This document shows positions 52,874 through 62,176 of a DNA stretch of 64,000 nt, in pieces (the stretch's first letter is position 1; every line of letters starts with the position of its first letter). The stretch spans positions 372,001-436,000 of the forward strand of contig CALWBL010000001.1 in assembly GCA_944376065.1 (NCBI GenBank), given 5' to 3'. The DNA comes from an uncultured Butyricicoccus sp. Lineage in GTDB: Bacteria; Bacillota; Clostridia; Oscillospirales; Butyricicoccaceae. The notes beneath the pieces were generated by a model. The model did not search any database and was not told the origin of the DNA. It saw only the letters and a list, made by a program, of their open reading frames with translations. The position numbers and the translations under genes were made by a program.

Positions 52874-52900
52874 ATTATTGTTAGAAAAATGATGGTCTAA

Positions 52901-52931
52901 GGCGAAAACTGGTGGTTTTGCCCGTTTTTTT
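52901..52931 (+). terminator. Leader terminator (possible attenuator) in front of purL
   Basis: GGCGAAAAC pairs with GTTTTGCC (one bulged G) and is followed by a seven-base T-run, 20-30 bases after the predicted transcript start and 42 bases before the purL ATG. It would stop most transcripts unless something counters it. Confidence 0.65.
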
Positions 52932-52973
52932 ATTGTCCATTTGACCAAATTCAGAACGATAAAGGAGTTCAAC

Positions 52974-55900
52974 ATGGCAGTTTACCGTTGTTATTCAGAA
53001 AAGCGTCCAACATTTGATGTAGAGGCAAAAGGATTATTCGATACACTTGTTATTCAACTAGAGATTAAAAATTTAACTGGCGTTCGTTATCTTTGCAGAT
53101 ATGATATAGAAGGCGTATCTGATGAAATCTATGAGAAAGCAAAACATATTGTTTTTTCTGAGCCGATGGCAGATGTGTGCTATGACGAATCCTTCCCACT
53201 TCCTAATGGCGACTACTCTATTTTGGCGGTAGAACCATTACCAGGACAATTTGACCAGCGTGCAGATTCATGTGCACAATGTATCCAGTTGCTAACCGGA
53301 GAAAATCGTCCAAATGTTTCCGCAGCTAAGATTTATGTGCTTGAAGGCAATCTGACAGAAGAAGAAATGAACAAGGTTCGCTCTTATCTTATTAACCCCG
53401 TTGAAGCTAGAGAGGCATCAATGGAAAAGCCTCAAACACTAAAGGCAGTTTATGAAATTCCAACTGATGTTGAAACAGTTGAAGGCTTTATCACTATGGG
53501 CGAAGATGCACTTTCTAAAATGCTGTCTGATTTAGGCCTTGCAATGGATTTAGACGACCTAAAATTCCTTAAAAATTACTTTGCAAACGAGGAAAAGCGT
53601 GACCCAACAATCACCGAAGTTCGTATGATTGATACATATTGGTCTGACCATTGTCGTCATACAACGTTCCTTACCGAAATTGATAACACTGTTATTGATG
53701 ACCCAATGGTTCAAGCTGCATTTGACCGCTATCTTGCGGCTAGAGTGGAAATTTATGGCGAAGAAAAAGCTGAAAAACGCCCTGTAACCCTTATGGATAT
53801 TGCTACCGCTGCGGCAAAGGTACTTAAAAAGCGTGGATACCTAAAAAATATTGATGAATCCGAAGAAATTAACGCTTGCTCTATTAAAATTAAGGTTAAA
53901 GTAAATGATACAGATGGAACTCAACGTCTTGAAGATTGGCTGCTTATGTTCAAAAACGAAACACATAACCACCCAACTGAAATTGAGCCTTTTGGTGGTG
54001 CAGCCACCTGCCTTGGCGGTGCCATTCGTGACCCACTTTCCGGTCGTTCTTATGTATATCAGGCAATGCGTGTAACTGGTGCTGGTGACCCAACCGTTCC
54101 ACTGTCTAAAACTCTGCCTCATAAGCTGCCTCAACGTAAGCTGTGTACTACCGCTGCTGCTGGTTATTCCGCTTACGGAAACCAGATTGGTCTTGCAACT
54201 GGTCTTGTGCATGAAATCTATCACCCAGGCTATGTCGCAAAACGTATGGAAATTGGTGCTGTTGTTGGAGCTGCTCCTGCCGAAAATGTAATTCGCGAAG
54301 TGCCAGAGGCTGGTGATATTGTTATTTTACTTGGTGGTAAAACCGGTCGTGATGGCTGTGGCGGTGCTACTGGTTCCTCTAAAAAACACACTGAAACATC
54401 TCTTGAAACCTGTGGAGCTGAAGTTCAAAAAGGTAATCCACCAGAAGAACGTAAAATCCAGCGACTGTTCCGTAATCCAGAAGTTACAAAGTTGATTCGT
54501 CGTTGTAATGACTTTGGTGCAGGCGGCGTGTCTGTTGCCATTGGTGAGCTTGCAGATGGTCTTGATATTGATTTAAACGCTGTTCCTAAGAAATATGACG
54601 GTCTTGACGGCACAGAGCTTGCTATTTCCGAATCTCAAGAACGTATGGCCGTTGTAGTTCATGCTGAGGACGCTGACCGCTTTATTTTAGAAGCTGCAAA
54701 GGAGAACATTGAGGCTGTAAAAGTAGCTGTTGTAACAGACACAAATCGTTTACGTATGAGTTGGAACGGCAAATATATCGCTGATGTTTCCCGTGATTTC
54801 TTAAACACTAATGGCTGTGCAAAACATGTCAATGCACATATTGATATTATGCCTGCTCCATCTATTGAAATAACTCCAGATGGTGACACTATTAAACAGA
54901 AAATATTAAATCATGCATCTTCACTAAATATTTGTCTTGAGCGTGGTCTTGTAGAACGTTTTGATGGCTCAATCGGTGCAAGCTCTGTATTTATGCCATT
55001 TGGCGGTAAAAATCAGTTAACCCCTTCACAGGTTATGGCGGCTACTCTGCCCGTACAGAGCGGACAAGCTGCTACTGCATCTGTTATGGCTTATGGCTTT
55101 GACCCATATTACACAGAGCAAAATCCATTCCTTGGTGCATCTGCTGCCGTTATTGAATCTGTTGCAAAGCTGGTTGCGGCTGGTTGTAAATATGAAGATG
55201 CATACTTAACATTCCAAGAATATTTTGAGCGTCTAGGCAAAGACCCTAAGCGTTTTGGCAAGCCACTTTCTGCGCTCTTAGGTGCATATACCGCACAGGA
55301 AGAGCTTTGTTTAGGTGCAATCGGTGGTAAAGACTCTATGTCTGGTTCATTTGATGATATGGACGTTCCACCAACACTTGTTTCATTTGCCATTGTTCCA
55401 CATGATGCAGATAAACTTATATCACCTGAGTTTAAGTCAGCTGGCAACTATGTATATTTGCTTGATGCTGCATACAATGAAGACGGCTCACCAGATTATG
55501 ATGCTATCAAGTCCACATGGGAAGACGCTTACCGCATGATTTCTGATGGTACTGCGGTTTCCGCTTGGGCATTATCAACAGGAGGTGTAGCAGAAGGCAT
55601 TTGCAAAATGGCAATCGGCAATGATGTCGGCTTTGTATTTGATGCATCATTCCCTACTGATGCACTATTCCTAAAGAATTTTGGTGGCATCTTAATCGAA
55701 ACCACAACCGAACTTGCACATGCTTGGAGGGTTGGTCAAACAACAGAAGCACAGTCAATTATTATTGGTTCTGAGGTAATAACTCTTGACGAGCTAAAGA
55801 ATGCATTTGAAGTTCGTCTTGAAAGCGTATTCCCTACAAAGGCTGATGCACATGATGATAAATTAAAGACGATTTCTTATACAGAACGTAATGTATCTGC

Positions 55901-56720
55901 TCCTGCTGTTAAGAGTGCAAAACCAGTTGCAGTCATTCCAGTATTTCCTGGCACAAACTGTGAATATGACACTGCAAAGGCAGTTGAAACTGCTGGTGGT
56001 AAGGCTGAAATTATAGTTGTCCGCAACTTCTCTGCTGATGCATTAGCCCAGTCTGCCGAGCAACTGAAAAATGCTATTTCTAACGCACAAATGATGATTC
56101 TTCCAGGTGGTTTCTCTGGTGGTGACGAGCCTGATGGTTCTGGTAAATTTATCGCATCTTTCCTAAGAAATCCATATCTTAAAGAGGAGATTCATAACTT
56201 ACTTCATAAGCGTGATGGATTGATGCTTGGTATTTGTAACGGTTTCCAAGCACTTATTAAGCTAGGTTTAGTGCCTTATGGTGAAATCCGTGACCAAATG
56301 ACTGAAAATGACCCAACTTTGACATTTAACCTTATTGGCCGTCACCAGTCCTCTTATGTAACAACTCGCATTGCATCTGTAAAAAGTCCATGGCTGTCAT
56401 GCTGTCAAGTTGGTGATTTACATTCTATTGCAATTTCTCATGGTGAAGGTCGTTTTGTAGCACCTCAAAATGTTATAGATTCACTTATTAAAAATGGTCA
56501 AGTTGCATTCCAGTATACCGACCTTGCAGGCAATCCATCTATGGATATTGCTTATAACCCTAACGGTTCAATGTGTGCAATCGAGGGTATTACCTCACCA
56601 GATGGTCGAGTTCTTGGTAAAATGGGACACACTGAGCGTTACACCCCTTATGTTGGTCGTAATATTTATGGCAATAAATATCAACCTCTATTTGAAAGCG
56701 GAGTAAAATATTTTAAATAA
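52974..56720 (+). CDS. purL: Phosphoribosylformylglycinamidine synthase, single-chain PurL
   Basis: 1248 residues; converts FGAR to FGAM in purine synthesis using glutamine. N-terminal PurS-like part, a linker with DTYWSDHCRHTTFLTE, the FGAM synthase halves with TGGGAATCLGG-type NHPTEIEPFGGAATC and GAIGGKDSMSGSF, and a C-terminal glutaminase (about 980-1248) with the Cys in GICNGFQAL and His-Glu in ISHGEGRF. ATG at 52974 has AAAGGAG about 6 bases upstream. This large form replaces the PurS-PurQ-PurL trio of Bacillus and is usual in many Clostridia. No other pur gene is nearby. Confidence 0.96.
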   Translation: MAVYRCYSEKRPTFDVEAKGLFDTLVIQLEIKNLTGVRYLCRYDIEGVSDEIYEKAKHIVFSEPMADVCYDESFPLPNGDYSILAVEPLPGQFDQRADSCAQCIQLLTGENRPNVSAAKIYVLEGNLTEEEMNKVRSYLINPVEAREASMEKPQTLKAVYEIPTDVETVEGFITMGEDALSKMLSDLGLAMDLDDLKFLKNYFANEEKRDPTITEVRMIDTYWSDHCRHTTFLTEIDNTVIDDPMVQAAFDRYLAARVEIYGEEKAEKRPVTLMDIATAAAKVLKKRGYLKNIDESEEINACSIKIKVKVNDTDGTQRLEDWLLMFKNETHNHPTEIEPFGGAATCLGGAIRDPLSGRSYVYQAMRVTGAGDPTVPLSKTLPHKLPQRKLCTTAAAGYSAYGNQIGLATGLVHEIYHPGYVAKRMEIGAVVGAAPAENVIREVPEAGDIVILLGGKTGRDGCGGATGSSKKHTETSLETCGAEVQKGNPPEERKIQRLFRNPEVTKLIRRCNDFGAGGVSVAIGELADGLDIDLNAVPKKYDGLDGTELAISESQERMAVVVHAEDADRFILEAAKENIEAVKVAVVTDTNRLRMSWNGKYIADVSRDFLNTNGCAKHVNAHIDIMPAPSIEITPDGDTIKQKILNHASSLNICLERGLVERFDGSIGASSVFMPFGGKNQLTPSQVMAATLPVQSGQAATASVMAYGFDPYYTEQNPFLGASAAVIESVAKLVAAGCKYEDAYLTFQEYFERLGKDPKRFGKPLSALLGAYTAQEELCLGAIGGKDSMSGSFDDMDVPPTLVSFAIVPHDADKLISPEFKSAGNYVYLLDAAYNEDGSPDYDAIKSTWEDAYRMISDGTAVSAWALSTGGVAEGICKMAIGNDVGFVFDASFPTDALFLKNFGGILIETTTELAHAWRVGQTTEAQSIIIGSEVITLDELKNAFEVRLESVFPTKADAHDDKLKTISYTERNVSAPAVKSAKPVAVIPVFPGTNCEYDTAKAVETAGGKAEIIVVRNFSADALAQSAEQLKNAISNAQMMILPGGFSGGDEPDGSGKFIASFLRNPYLKEEIHNLLHKRDGLMLGICNGFQALIKLGLVPYGEIRDQMTENDPTLTFNLIGRHQSSYVTTRIASVKSPWLSCCQVGDLHSIAISHGEGRFVAPQNVIDSLIKNGQVAFQYTDLAGNPSMDIAYNPNGSMCAIEGITSPDGRVLGKMGHTERYTPYVGRNIYGNKYQPLFESGVKYFK

Positions 56721-56735
56721 CAATCTATATTTAAT

Positions 56736-56768
56736 AAAGATGCAGTACACCATGTTCTGCATCTTTTT
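56736..56768 (+). terminator. Terminator of purL
   Basis: AAAGATGCAG pairs with CTGCATCTTT, followed by T's. Confidence 0.88.
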
Positions 56769-56804
56769 ACTTTACTTTTATGAGAAATCACTCATGACAG
56801 ATAT

Positions 56805-56838
56805 ATAAAAAAGCTCCAAGATTTAATCTTGGAGCTTT
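56805..56838 (-). terminator. Terminator of the large SLH gene
   Basis: Twelve-bp stem AAGCTCCAAGAT/ATCTTGGAGCTT with a three-base loop, T-run on the minus strand. Confidence 0.9.
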
Positions 56839-56842
56839 GCTT

Positions 56843-59443
56843 TTAACGAGATAATGTTATTCTTTCAGTTGTAGATGAACTTACTTCAAAATTTCTATCT
56901 GAATAAATTGAATAACCTGGTGATACAACCTGTATATTATGTGTTCCACGCTTAACAGTGAATGACACCATTCCATCAGCACCAGTTATAGCTGTTTGAT
57001 TGCCTAATGTAACTGTTGCACCACTTATATATGCGCCTGAAGTTTCAGTAACCGCGATTTTAACAGTTTCTTGAATTTCAACATTCATACCCACACTTTG
57101 AGCATATGAAATATTTACGCTCTTAGAAATTTTTTCAAAATTTTCACCGCTGGCACTTATATTGTAGTTACCTTTTTTGACATAGAAAACTGCTACACCA
57201 GCAGAATCGCTTAACTTTTCCTGTGTTTTTGATACAGTTGAATCATCACTATTTTGTGGACTGATAGAAACTGCCGCATTTCTCACTGGTGAACCCAAAT
57301 CATCAGTTACTGTCACACGAACTGCATATGTTGTCACAAAATTCACACGTAAAACTGGATTTACACCATTAGACATTTCAAAACGTAAGTCAATATAACT
57401 TCTTCCATCTGATGCAAGTGATGAAAGCACAGAACGGTTTATAAGCACATCACCCGAATCGGAAATTGTATAATGCCAAACGCTATCAAGGACTTTGTCT
57501 GTTCCAACTGCAACAATTTGATTTAGCTTTGCGTTATTAGTGGCATTAAGCTTAACATATAAATCGCCATAATCACTGCTTTCGGTATTTGAATCAAAAT
57601 CCGCACTTGTAACAGATAGCGAATTTACTGGAGTTGTATCCTTTATAGTTATCTGTGCAGTCATTGCATTATTTTTTGACATATTGAATGTGAAATTTAA
57701 TGTGCCATTGCTTTTGGTGTCCAGATAGCTGGAAAGTATCTCTACAGTGCCCGTTGATTGCTGATAAACATAGTGGTCACCGATTGTCAATGTTCTTCCC
57801 GAAACAGTCACATCATTTAATGACACACCAGATTCACATTTTATTGAAAAAGATACATTTCTATTTTCTGTTGAGGAAGGATTTTTGTCATAAACTGCAC
57901 TTGTAGGCGAAATAGTATTTTTTGATGAATCTTCTATTGTAAGATTTAGTTTTGCCTTTGCTCCACCTGTGAAAGTCAGCTCTAAAACATAATTTCCTTC
58001 GGTGGAGATACCATTTAAAAATGTTTTATAGAGACGTATTCCATTTGATGTTGTTGTGTAGTCTGTTCCCTGTTTTAGTGTTTTTCCTTCCATCTCCACC
58101 TTTTCAAGTGTGCTTGTAGATGAAGATAATGTGAAATCATATGAATCGGCTTGAAACTTTTTACCTTTATCCCAAGTCAGTTTGCTAGGTGTTATAGTAA
58201 CAGCGATTTCAGATTTAACAACGTTTCCATTAATTGTGGCTGAAATACCATTTCCAAGTGTGTAGTTATCTGGTGTAATAGAGAAATTTGAGCCATTTGA
58301 AGAAATATTTGCTTGAGCAATTTTGCCATATCCGCCAACACTTCCAGCAGCTTTCATATTGAGTGTGTTAATCTCAGATGAGCTGGACAATGTAACCGAT
58401 GCATTGCTAAGAACATCAAGTTTCCACAGTTTACCGTCTAATGTCACAGTAGTTGATGAACCACCAGAAATTTCAACATCGCTAAAACCTCCAGCTGAAA
58501 CGCCGAGACTGGTTTCTTTTAGTGATGCTGTGCTTTGAATTTTAGTTAGTGCAATGCTTGTGTTGCCTGTTGTTGTGACTTGAACCAAACGATTCATAGA
58601 CGAGCCTATAATAACAGTCGCAGCATCAACATTTTCAAGTGTTACATTGCCGCCAGATATAATTAAAGTGCCATTTAATGTTACATTCTTCAGCTTTACA
58701 TCATCAGAACCAAGTCCTTCTGTTATATAAAGGTCTCCACCAATCTCTGCATCGGACAATGTGCAGCTTTCAGAAATTGTTACATTTTCAACATCATTTC
58801 TAAAGTCTAAGCCTTTATATTCCACACCTTCTTCACTAAGCGAGTTACCAAGATAATAATATAATATCTTGGAAATTTCTGAGCGCCTTATAGTATTTTG
58901 TGGCTTGAAATCACCTTCTGGATAGCCTGTAATATAACCTTTCTGAACTGCCTCATAGATGTATCCAGCACTCCAGGTGCTTATTTTATTCTTATCAGTA
59001 AACGAAAGCTGACTAGGTTTAACTGCATCTGCTGTTGTTGTTTTATAGAGTCTGCCTATTATCGTTGTAGCCTGTTCACGTGTAATTTCACCATCTGGAT
59101 CCATTTTGTTATTGCCAACACCATTTATATAGCCATACTTTTCTGCAATCTGTACTGTTTCATAGTACCAAGCGTTCTTATCAACGTCTGTATAGTTTAT
59201 CTCTGCTTTTTCAGTAAAATGAAATGCCCGATTTATGTATCTCATAAACTCAGCACGTGTGATAACGCTATCTGGCGTATAATTACCGGTTTGAGAGTTT
59301 GGGTTTATAACTCCTTGCTCATCAAGGTATGTAATATATTTTTTTGCCCAGTGATTATCTATATCACTAGCAGCCAATGCACTTGGAATAGTGCTTATTA
59401 TCATAGATGCAGCCATAAGTGCTGCAATGATTCTTCTTTTCAA
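56843..59443 (-). CDS. Large SLH-domain surface protein with X2-like and carboxypeptidase-regulatory-like domains
   Basis: 866 residues. Signal peptide (about 1-25), three SLH repeats (about 27-195), a beta-rich stretch of short repeats (about 215-400: LSDAEIGGDLYI, LKNVTLNGTLII, VTLENVDAATVII) that could be a right-handed helix, three X2-like immunoglobulin modules (about 405-700; each with a DYxxxxxG...YL pattern as in GTDYTTTSNG and GDHYVYQQS), then two C-terminal domains like the carboxypeptidase regulatory or Cna-B fold (VTVTDDLGSPVRNAAVSI and VTETSGAYISGATVTL). TTG start at 59443, with AAGAGG 8 bases upstream. No catalytic domain is seen, so adhesion or scaffolding is likely. Domain limits are approximate. 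Confidence 0.85.
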   Translation of the reverse strand: MKRRIIAALMAASMIISTIPSALAASDIDNHWAKKYITYLDEQGVINPNSQTGNYTPDSVITRAEFMRYINRAFHFTEKAEINYTDVDKNAWYYETVQIAEKYGYINGVGNNKMDPDGEITREQATTIIGRLYKTTTADAVKPSQLSFTDKNKISTWSAGYIYEAVQKGYITGYPEGDFKPQNTIRRSEISKILYYYLGNSLSEEGVEYKGLDFRNDVENVTISESCTLSDAEIGGDLYITEGLGSDDVKLKNVTLNGTLIISGGNVTLENVDAATVIIGSSMNRLVQVTTTGNTSIALTKIQSTASLKETSLGVSAGGFSDVEISGGSSTTVTLDGKLWKLDVLSNASVTLSSSSEINTLNMKAAGSVGGYGKIAQANISSNGSNFSITPDNYTLGNGISATINGNVVKSEIAVTITPSKLTWDKGKKFQADSYDFTLSSSTSTLEKVEMEGKTLKQGTDYTTTSNGIRLYKTFLNGISTEGNYVLELTFTGGAKAKLNLTIEDSSKNTISPTSAVYDKNPSSTENRNVSFSIKCESGVSLNDVTVSGRTLTIGDHYVYQQSTGTVEILSSYLDTKSNGTLNFTFNMSKNNAMTAQITIKDTTPVNSLSVTSADFDSNTESSDYGDLYVKLNATNNAKLNQIVAVGTDKVLDSVWHYTISDSGDVLINRSVLSSLASDGRSYIDLRFEMSNGVNPVLRVNFVTTYAVRVTVTDDLGSPVRNAAVSISPQNSDDSTVSKTQEKLSDSAGVAVFYVKKGNYNISASGENFEKISKSVNISYAQSVGMNVEIQETVKIAVTETSGAYISGATVTLGNQTAITGADGMVSFTVKRGTHNIQVVSPGYSIYSDRNFEVSSSTTERITLSR

Positions 59444-59548
59444 AACATTCACCTCTTAAAATATTTTAGGTTCTATTTGAATTTATTACACTATATTATA
59501 GCACTTTTGTTATATAATTTTCAATGCTTCATGCATAAACTTAATATG

Positions 59549-60352
59549 TTATACAGTTTTGATGTAGTTTACAAATTGCCTGCCCTTTCGGCTTTGTCCG
59601 CCAAGTGAGCTTATTTGGCATCGACCTTTTGTTCTGACCGTTATTCTATCACCAACATCTATATCACGACCAGCTTTAATGCATTGCTCACTGTTTAAAA
59701 ATACCATGCCTTTTTCTATAAGCTCTTGTGCATCACCTCTTGAAAGCGAAAACACTAATGCTATAATGCTGTCAAGTCTAAGTGAGGCAACAGAACCGCT
59801 GCCCTCTATTTGATTTTGTTTTGGAATTATAAGTTCCTTTATTGGTATTTGCGATATTGATATCTGTTTTCTTCCTGCTTGCACAAGATTCATTTTTATA
59901 AAATCTGAAACCTCCTGCATAACCAATATTTCCGCGCCATGAGAACAAACTAAAATATCACCGATTCTATCTCTATTTAACTGTAAACCCATAATTGAAC
60001 CTAAATAATCCCTATGTGTTAAATTATCTGCTGGTTTTTTTGTGGCACGAAGTAAAACTATTGGGCTGTTTTCCTCTGAACATACATCATTGGCTGTCAT
60101 ATAATCTGGAAAGAAAATTGCACAAACCCTCTCTGCATCATCATATCCACCCCAGAACACACACTGATGCTTTCCTCCCGCTTCAATTACTGCTCTATGC
60201 ACTATGGCTCGCTGTCTAATGTCTAAAAACCGTGTATTTGTTATATAATTTCTCATCATACATGTTTCCAGCTTATCCAATACTGATGCAATAAGTACAG
60301 CATCTTCTTCATTTTGTGCAAGCGACCGAACAATATCTTGTTTTTGTTTCAT
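59549..60352 (-). CDS. YlmH-family S4-domain RNA-binding protein
   Basis: 267 residues: an N-terminal and middle domain (RNYITNTRFLDIRQRAIV, CVFWGGYDDAERVCAIFFP, RDYLGSIMGLQLNRDRIGDIL) and a C-terminal S4 domain (about 180-245: RLDSIIALVFSLSRGDAQELIEKGMVFLN). YlmH has been linked to division clusters and to 50S quality control. ATG at 60352 has GGAG about 11 bases upstream; an ATG at 60370 is possible but has no clear site. Here it is alone, not in the usual ylm/divIVA cluster. Confidence 0.9.
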   Translation of the reverse strand: MKQKQDIVRSLAQNEEDAVLIASVLDKLETCMMRNYITNTRFLDIRQRAIVHRAVIEAGGKHQCVFWGGYDDAERVCAIFFPDYMTANDVCSEENSPIVLLRATKKPADNLTHRDYLGSIMGLQLNRDRIGDILVCSHGAEILVMQEVSDFIKMNLVQAGRKQISISQIPIKELIIPKQNQIEGSGSVASLRLDSIIALVFSLSRGDAQELIEKGMVFLNSEQCIKAGRDIDVGDRITVRTKGRCQISSLGGQSRKGRQFVNYIKTV

Positions 60353-60391
60353 ATATTCAGTTTGCTCCATTTCATTTATGTTATTATGCTA

Positions 60392-60420
60392 TTGTAGCAA
60401 TATATAAAATCGTTTACAAT
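60392..60420 (+). promoter_or_regulatory. Promoter of birA
   Basis: TTGTAG, 17 bases, TACAAT, about 35 bases before the start codon. Confidence 0.5.
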
Positions 60421-60454
60421 AGAAAAAGGAAGTTTAACAGGAGGATTTTAACGC

Positions 60455-61453
60455 ATGATTCGTCAAAAGGTTTTACAAGAACTAGAAGCACATCGTGGAA
60501 AACAGATTTCTGGTGGTATGCTTGCAAAACAGCTAGGTGTATCAAGAGCTGCGATTTGGAAAGCAATTTCTGCCCTACGTTCAGAAGGGATGAATATAGT
60601 TTCAGTAACAGGTGGTGGCTATTGTCTTTCAAGCGATGATGATACAATAAATGCAGAAGGTATACACGCTTTAAGAAAAAGCAAGATTATGGGGCGTTCA
60701 CTTGTTGTTATCCCAGAAGTTACATCAACAAATACTGTTTTACGTCAAGATTATCCTGATAGAGAAGAAGGGTTTTCTGTTATAGCAACCCGTCAAACAG
60801 CTGGAAAAGGAAGAATGGGTCGTGTTTTCACGTCCCCAGATGGCGGAGTGTATATAAGTATACTGCTCAGACCAAATATATCCCTTGAAAACCTTAGTTT
60901 TTTGACTATTTTGGCAGCAGTAGCTGTCTGTCAAGCAATTGAAAAACTTACAGATTTAAAGCCTCAAATTAAATGGGTAAATGATGTCCTTATAAATGGT
61001 AAAAAAATCTGTGGAATATTGACAGAAGCATCAATAGAAGGTGAAACGGGAAATATTGACCATGTTGTAATTGGAATAGGCGTTAATGTTCGTACAGATA
61101 TTTCAAAAATGCCTGATGAAGTAAGAAATGTAGCTGGTTCACTTGCACAGCTTTGTAAAAAACCACCCAGACGAGCAGAAGTTATTGCTGCACTGCTTGA
61201 AACATTTGAAAATGGATACAATATACTTTGCTCCGAAAACGGTCAATGTGAAATTTTAAAGCTCTATGAAAACAGACTTTGTTGCAAAAATGAAACAATT
61301 GAGGTTTATACTGCAAATGAGCGATACAATGCAATATGTAAAGGTGTGAATTCTGCCGGAAATCTTATTATAGAAAAATCCGATGGTACAATATCAGTTT
61401 TACAGGCAGGCGAAATCAGAATACGCACAAGACAAATGATTGAAAATCAATGA
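60455..61453 (+). CDS. birA: Bifunctional biotin-protein ligase / biotin operon repressor
   Basis: 332 residues: N-terminal winged helix (about 1-65: QLGVSRAAIWKAISALRSEG) for DNA binding, a central ligase domain with RQTAGKGRMGRVFTSPDGGVY (biotin/ATP loop) and IKWVNDVLINGKKICGILTE, and a C-terminal SH3-like domain. It attaches biotin to carboxylases and, with biotinyl-AMP, may repress biotin genes. AGGAGG precedes the ATG. Confidence 0.95.
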   Translation: MIRQKVLQELEAHRGKQISGGMLAKQLGVSRAAIWKAISALRSEGMNIVSVTGGGYCLSSDDDTINAEGIHALRKSKIMGRSLVVIPEVTSTNTVLRQDYPDREEGFSVIATRQTAGKGRMGRVFTSPDGGVYISILLRPNISLENLSFLTILAAVAVCQAIEKLTDLKPQIKWVNDVLINGKKICGILTEASIEGETGNIDHVVIGIGVNVRTDISKMPDEVRNVAGSLAQLCKKPPRRAEVIAALLETFENGYNILCSENGQCEILKLYENRLCCKNETIEVYTANERYNAICKGVNSAGNLIIEKSDGTISVLQAGEIRIRTRQMIENQ

Positions 61454-61464
61454 TATTTATAACC

Positions 61465-61992
61465 TTATTCTTCACTGTCAAATAAAATACCTTCCTTACG
61501 CAGTGCACTACATATTCTGTCAAAAATTTGTTTAGAATCACAGCGTATATGGTGCAAATGTATGCCATCTGTAAGTGCAGAGAGCGGTCTTGCCTCGGTA
61601 TCCTTTAACTTTTCTAAAAACATCTTTGCATCAAAACGGGAGTTTAAATGCAAATTTGCACTTATTTCACCATATACTGGGTGGGTTACAGTTACATCAA
61701 CAATCGTTCCCCCAAAATCCAGAATGGTATATAGCTCTTTTTCAAGCATATCTTGTGTATGTGAACAGGCTATACAGCCTTCAAAAAAATCGTTTGAGGA
61801 TTGCGGTTTATTTAAGATATATCCTCTTGGTGTTGCCTGAATTTCAAAACCGCTTGCTCTTATAAGGGCTATATCTCCCACTATAATTTGACGACTTACA
61901 GAGCATATTTTTGCAAGTTTACTTGCACTAATTGGTACTTGTTCTTGACTTAAAAGCTGCTTTATTTTTTCTCGTCTTTCCGCTGCAATCAC
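61465..61992 (-). CDS. niaR: NAD biosynthesis transcriptional repressor NiaR
   Basis: 175 residues: N-terminal winged helix (RREKIKQLLSQEQVPISASKLA...VSRQIIVGDIALIR) and a C-terminal 3H domain with its three His sites (CSHTQDMLEKEL, THPVYGEI, GIHLHHIRC). Uses nicotinic acid as co-repressor of NAD genes. GTG at 61992 is chosen, with AAGGAGG 7-8 bases upstream. Converges with birA at 11 bases; no NAD gene is in the window. Confidence 0.93.
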   Translation of the reverse strand: MIAAERREKIKQLLSQEQVPISASKLAKICSVSRQIIVGDIALIRASGFEIQATPRGYILNKPQSSNDFFEGCIACSHTQDMLEKELYTILDFGGTIVDVTVTHPVYGEISANLHLNSRFDAKMFLEKLKDTEARPLSALTDGIHLHHIRCDSKQIFDRICSALRKEGILFDSEE

Positions 61993-62032
61993 AAAACCGC
62001 CTCCTTTTCTTGTTTCTATTTTTATCGCTGTT

Positions 62033-62061
62033 ATTTTACCATACACACTCTTTTTTTACAA
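62033..62061 (-). promoter_or_regulatory. Promoter of niaR
   Basis: Minus strand TTGTAA, 17 bases, TAAAAT, about 40 bases before the GTG. Confidence 0.5.
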
Positions 62062-62082
62062 GTTATATGGAGTGTTATGCGG

Positions 62083-62111
62083 TTGATTTTTCCAACTAAA
62101 TAGAGTAAAAT
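62083..62111 (+). promoter_or_regulatory. Promoter of the glycosyltransferase gene
   Basis: TTGATT, 17 bases, TAAAAT. Confidence 0.5.
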
Positions 62112-62176
62112 AAAGCAGTATGTAGAGTTTTTTCATATATAAATGCTGTATGTTACAGTTTTTGAAGGAGATTTAT

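Noticed and set aside
52800..52973. A purine (guanine-type) riboswitch upstream of purL
   Set aside because: No three-way junction with the conserved purine aptamer core can be formed; the space from promoter to terminator is only about 50 bases.
55109..55447. Minus-strand open frame inside purL
   Set aside because: It lies wholly within the conserved PurL coding region and has no start signals or family features.
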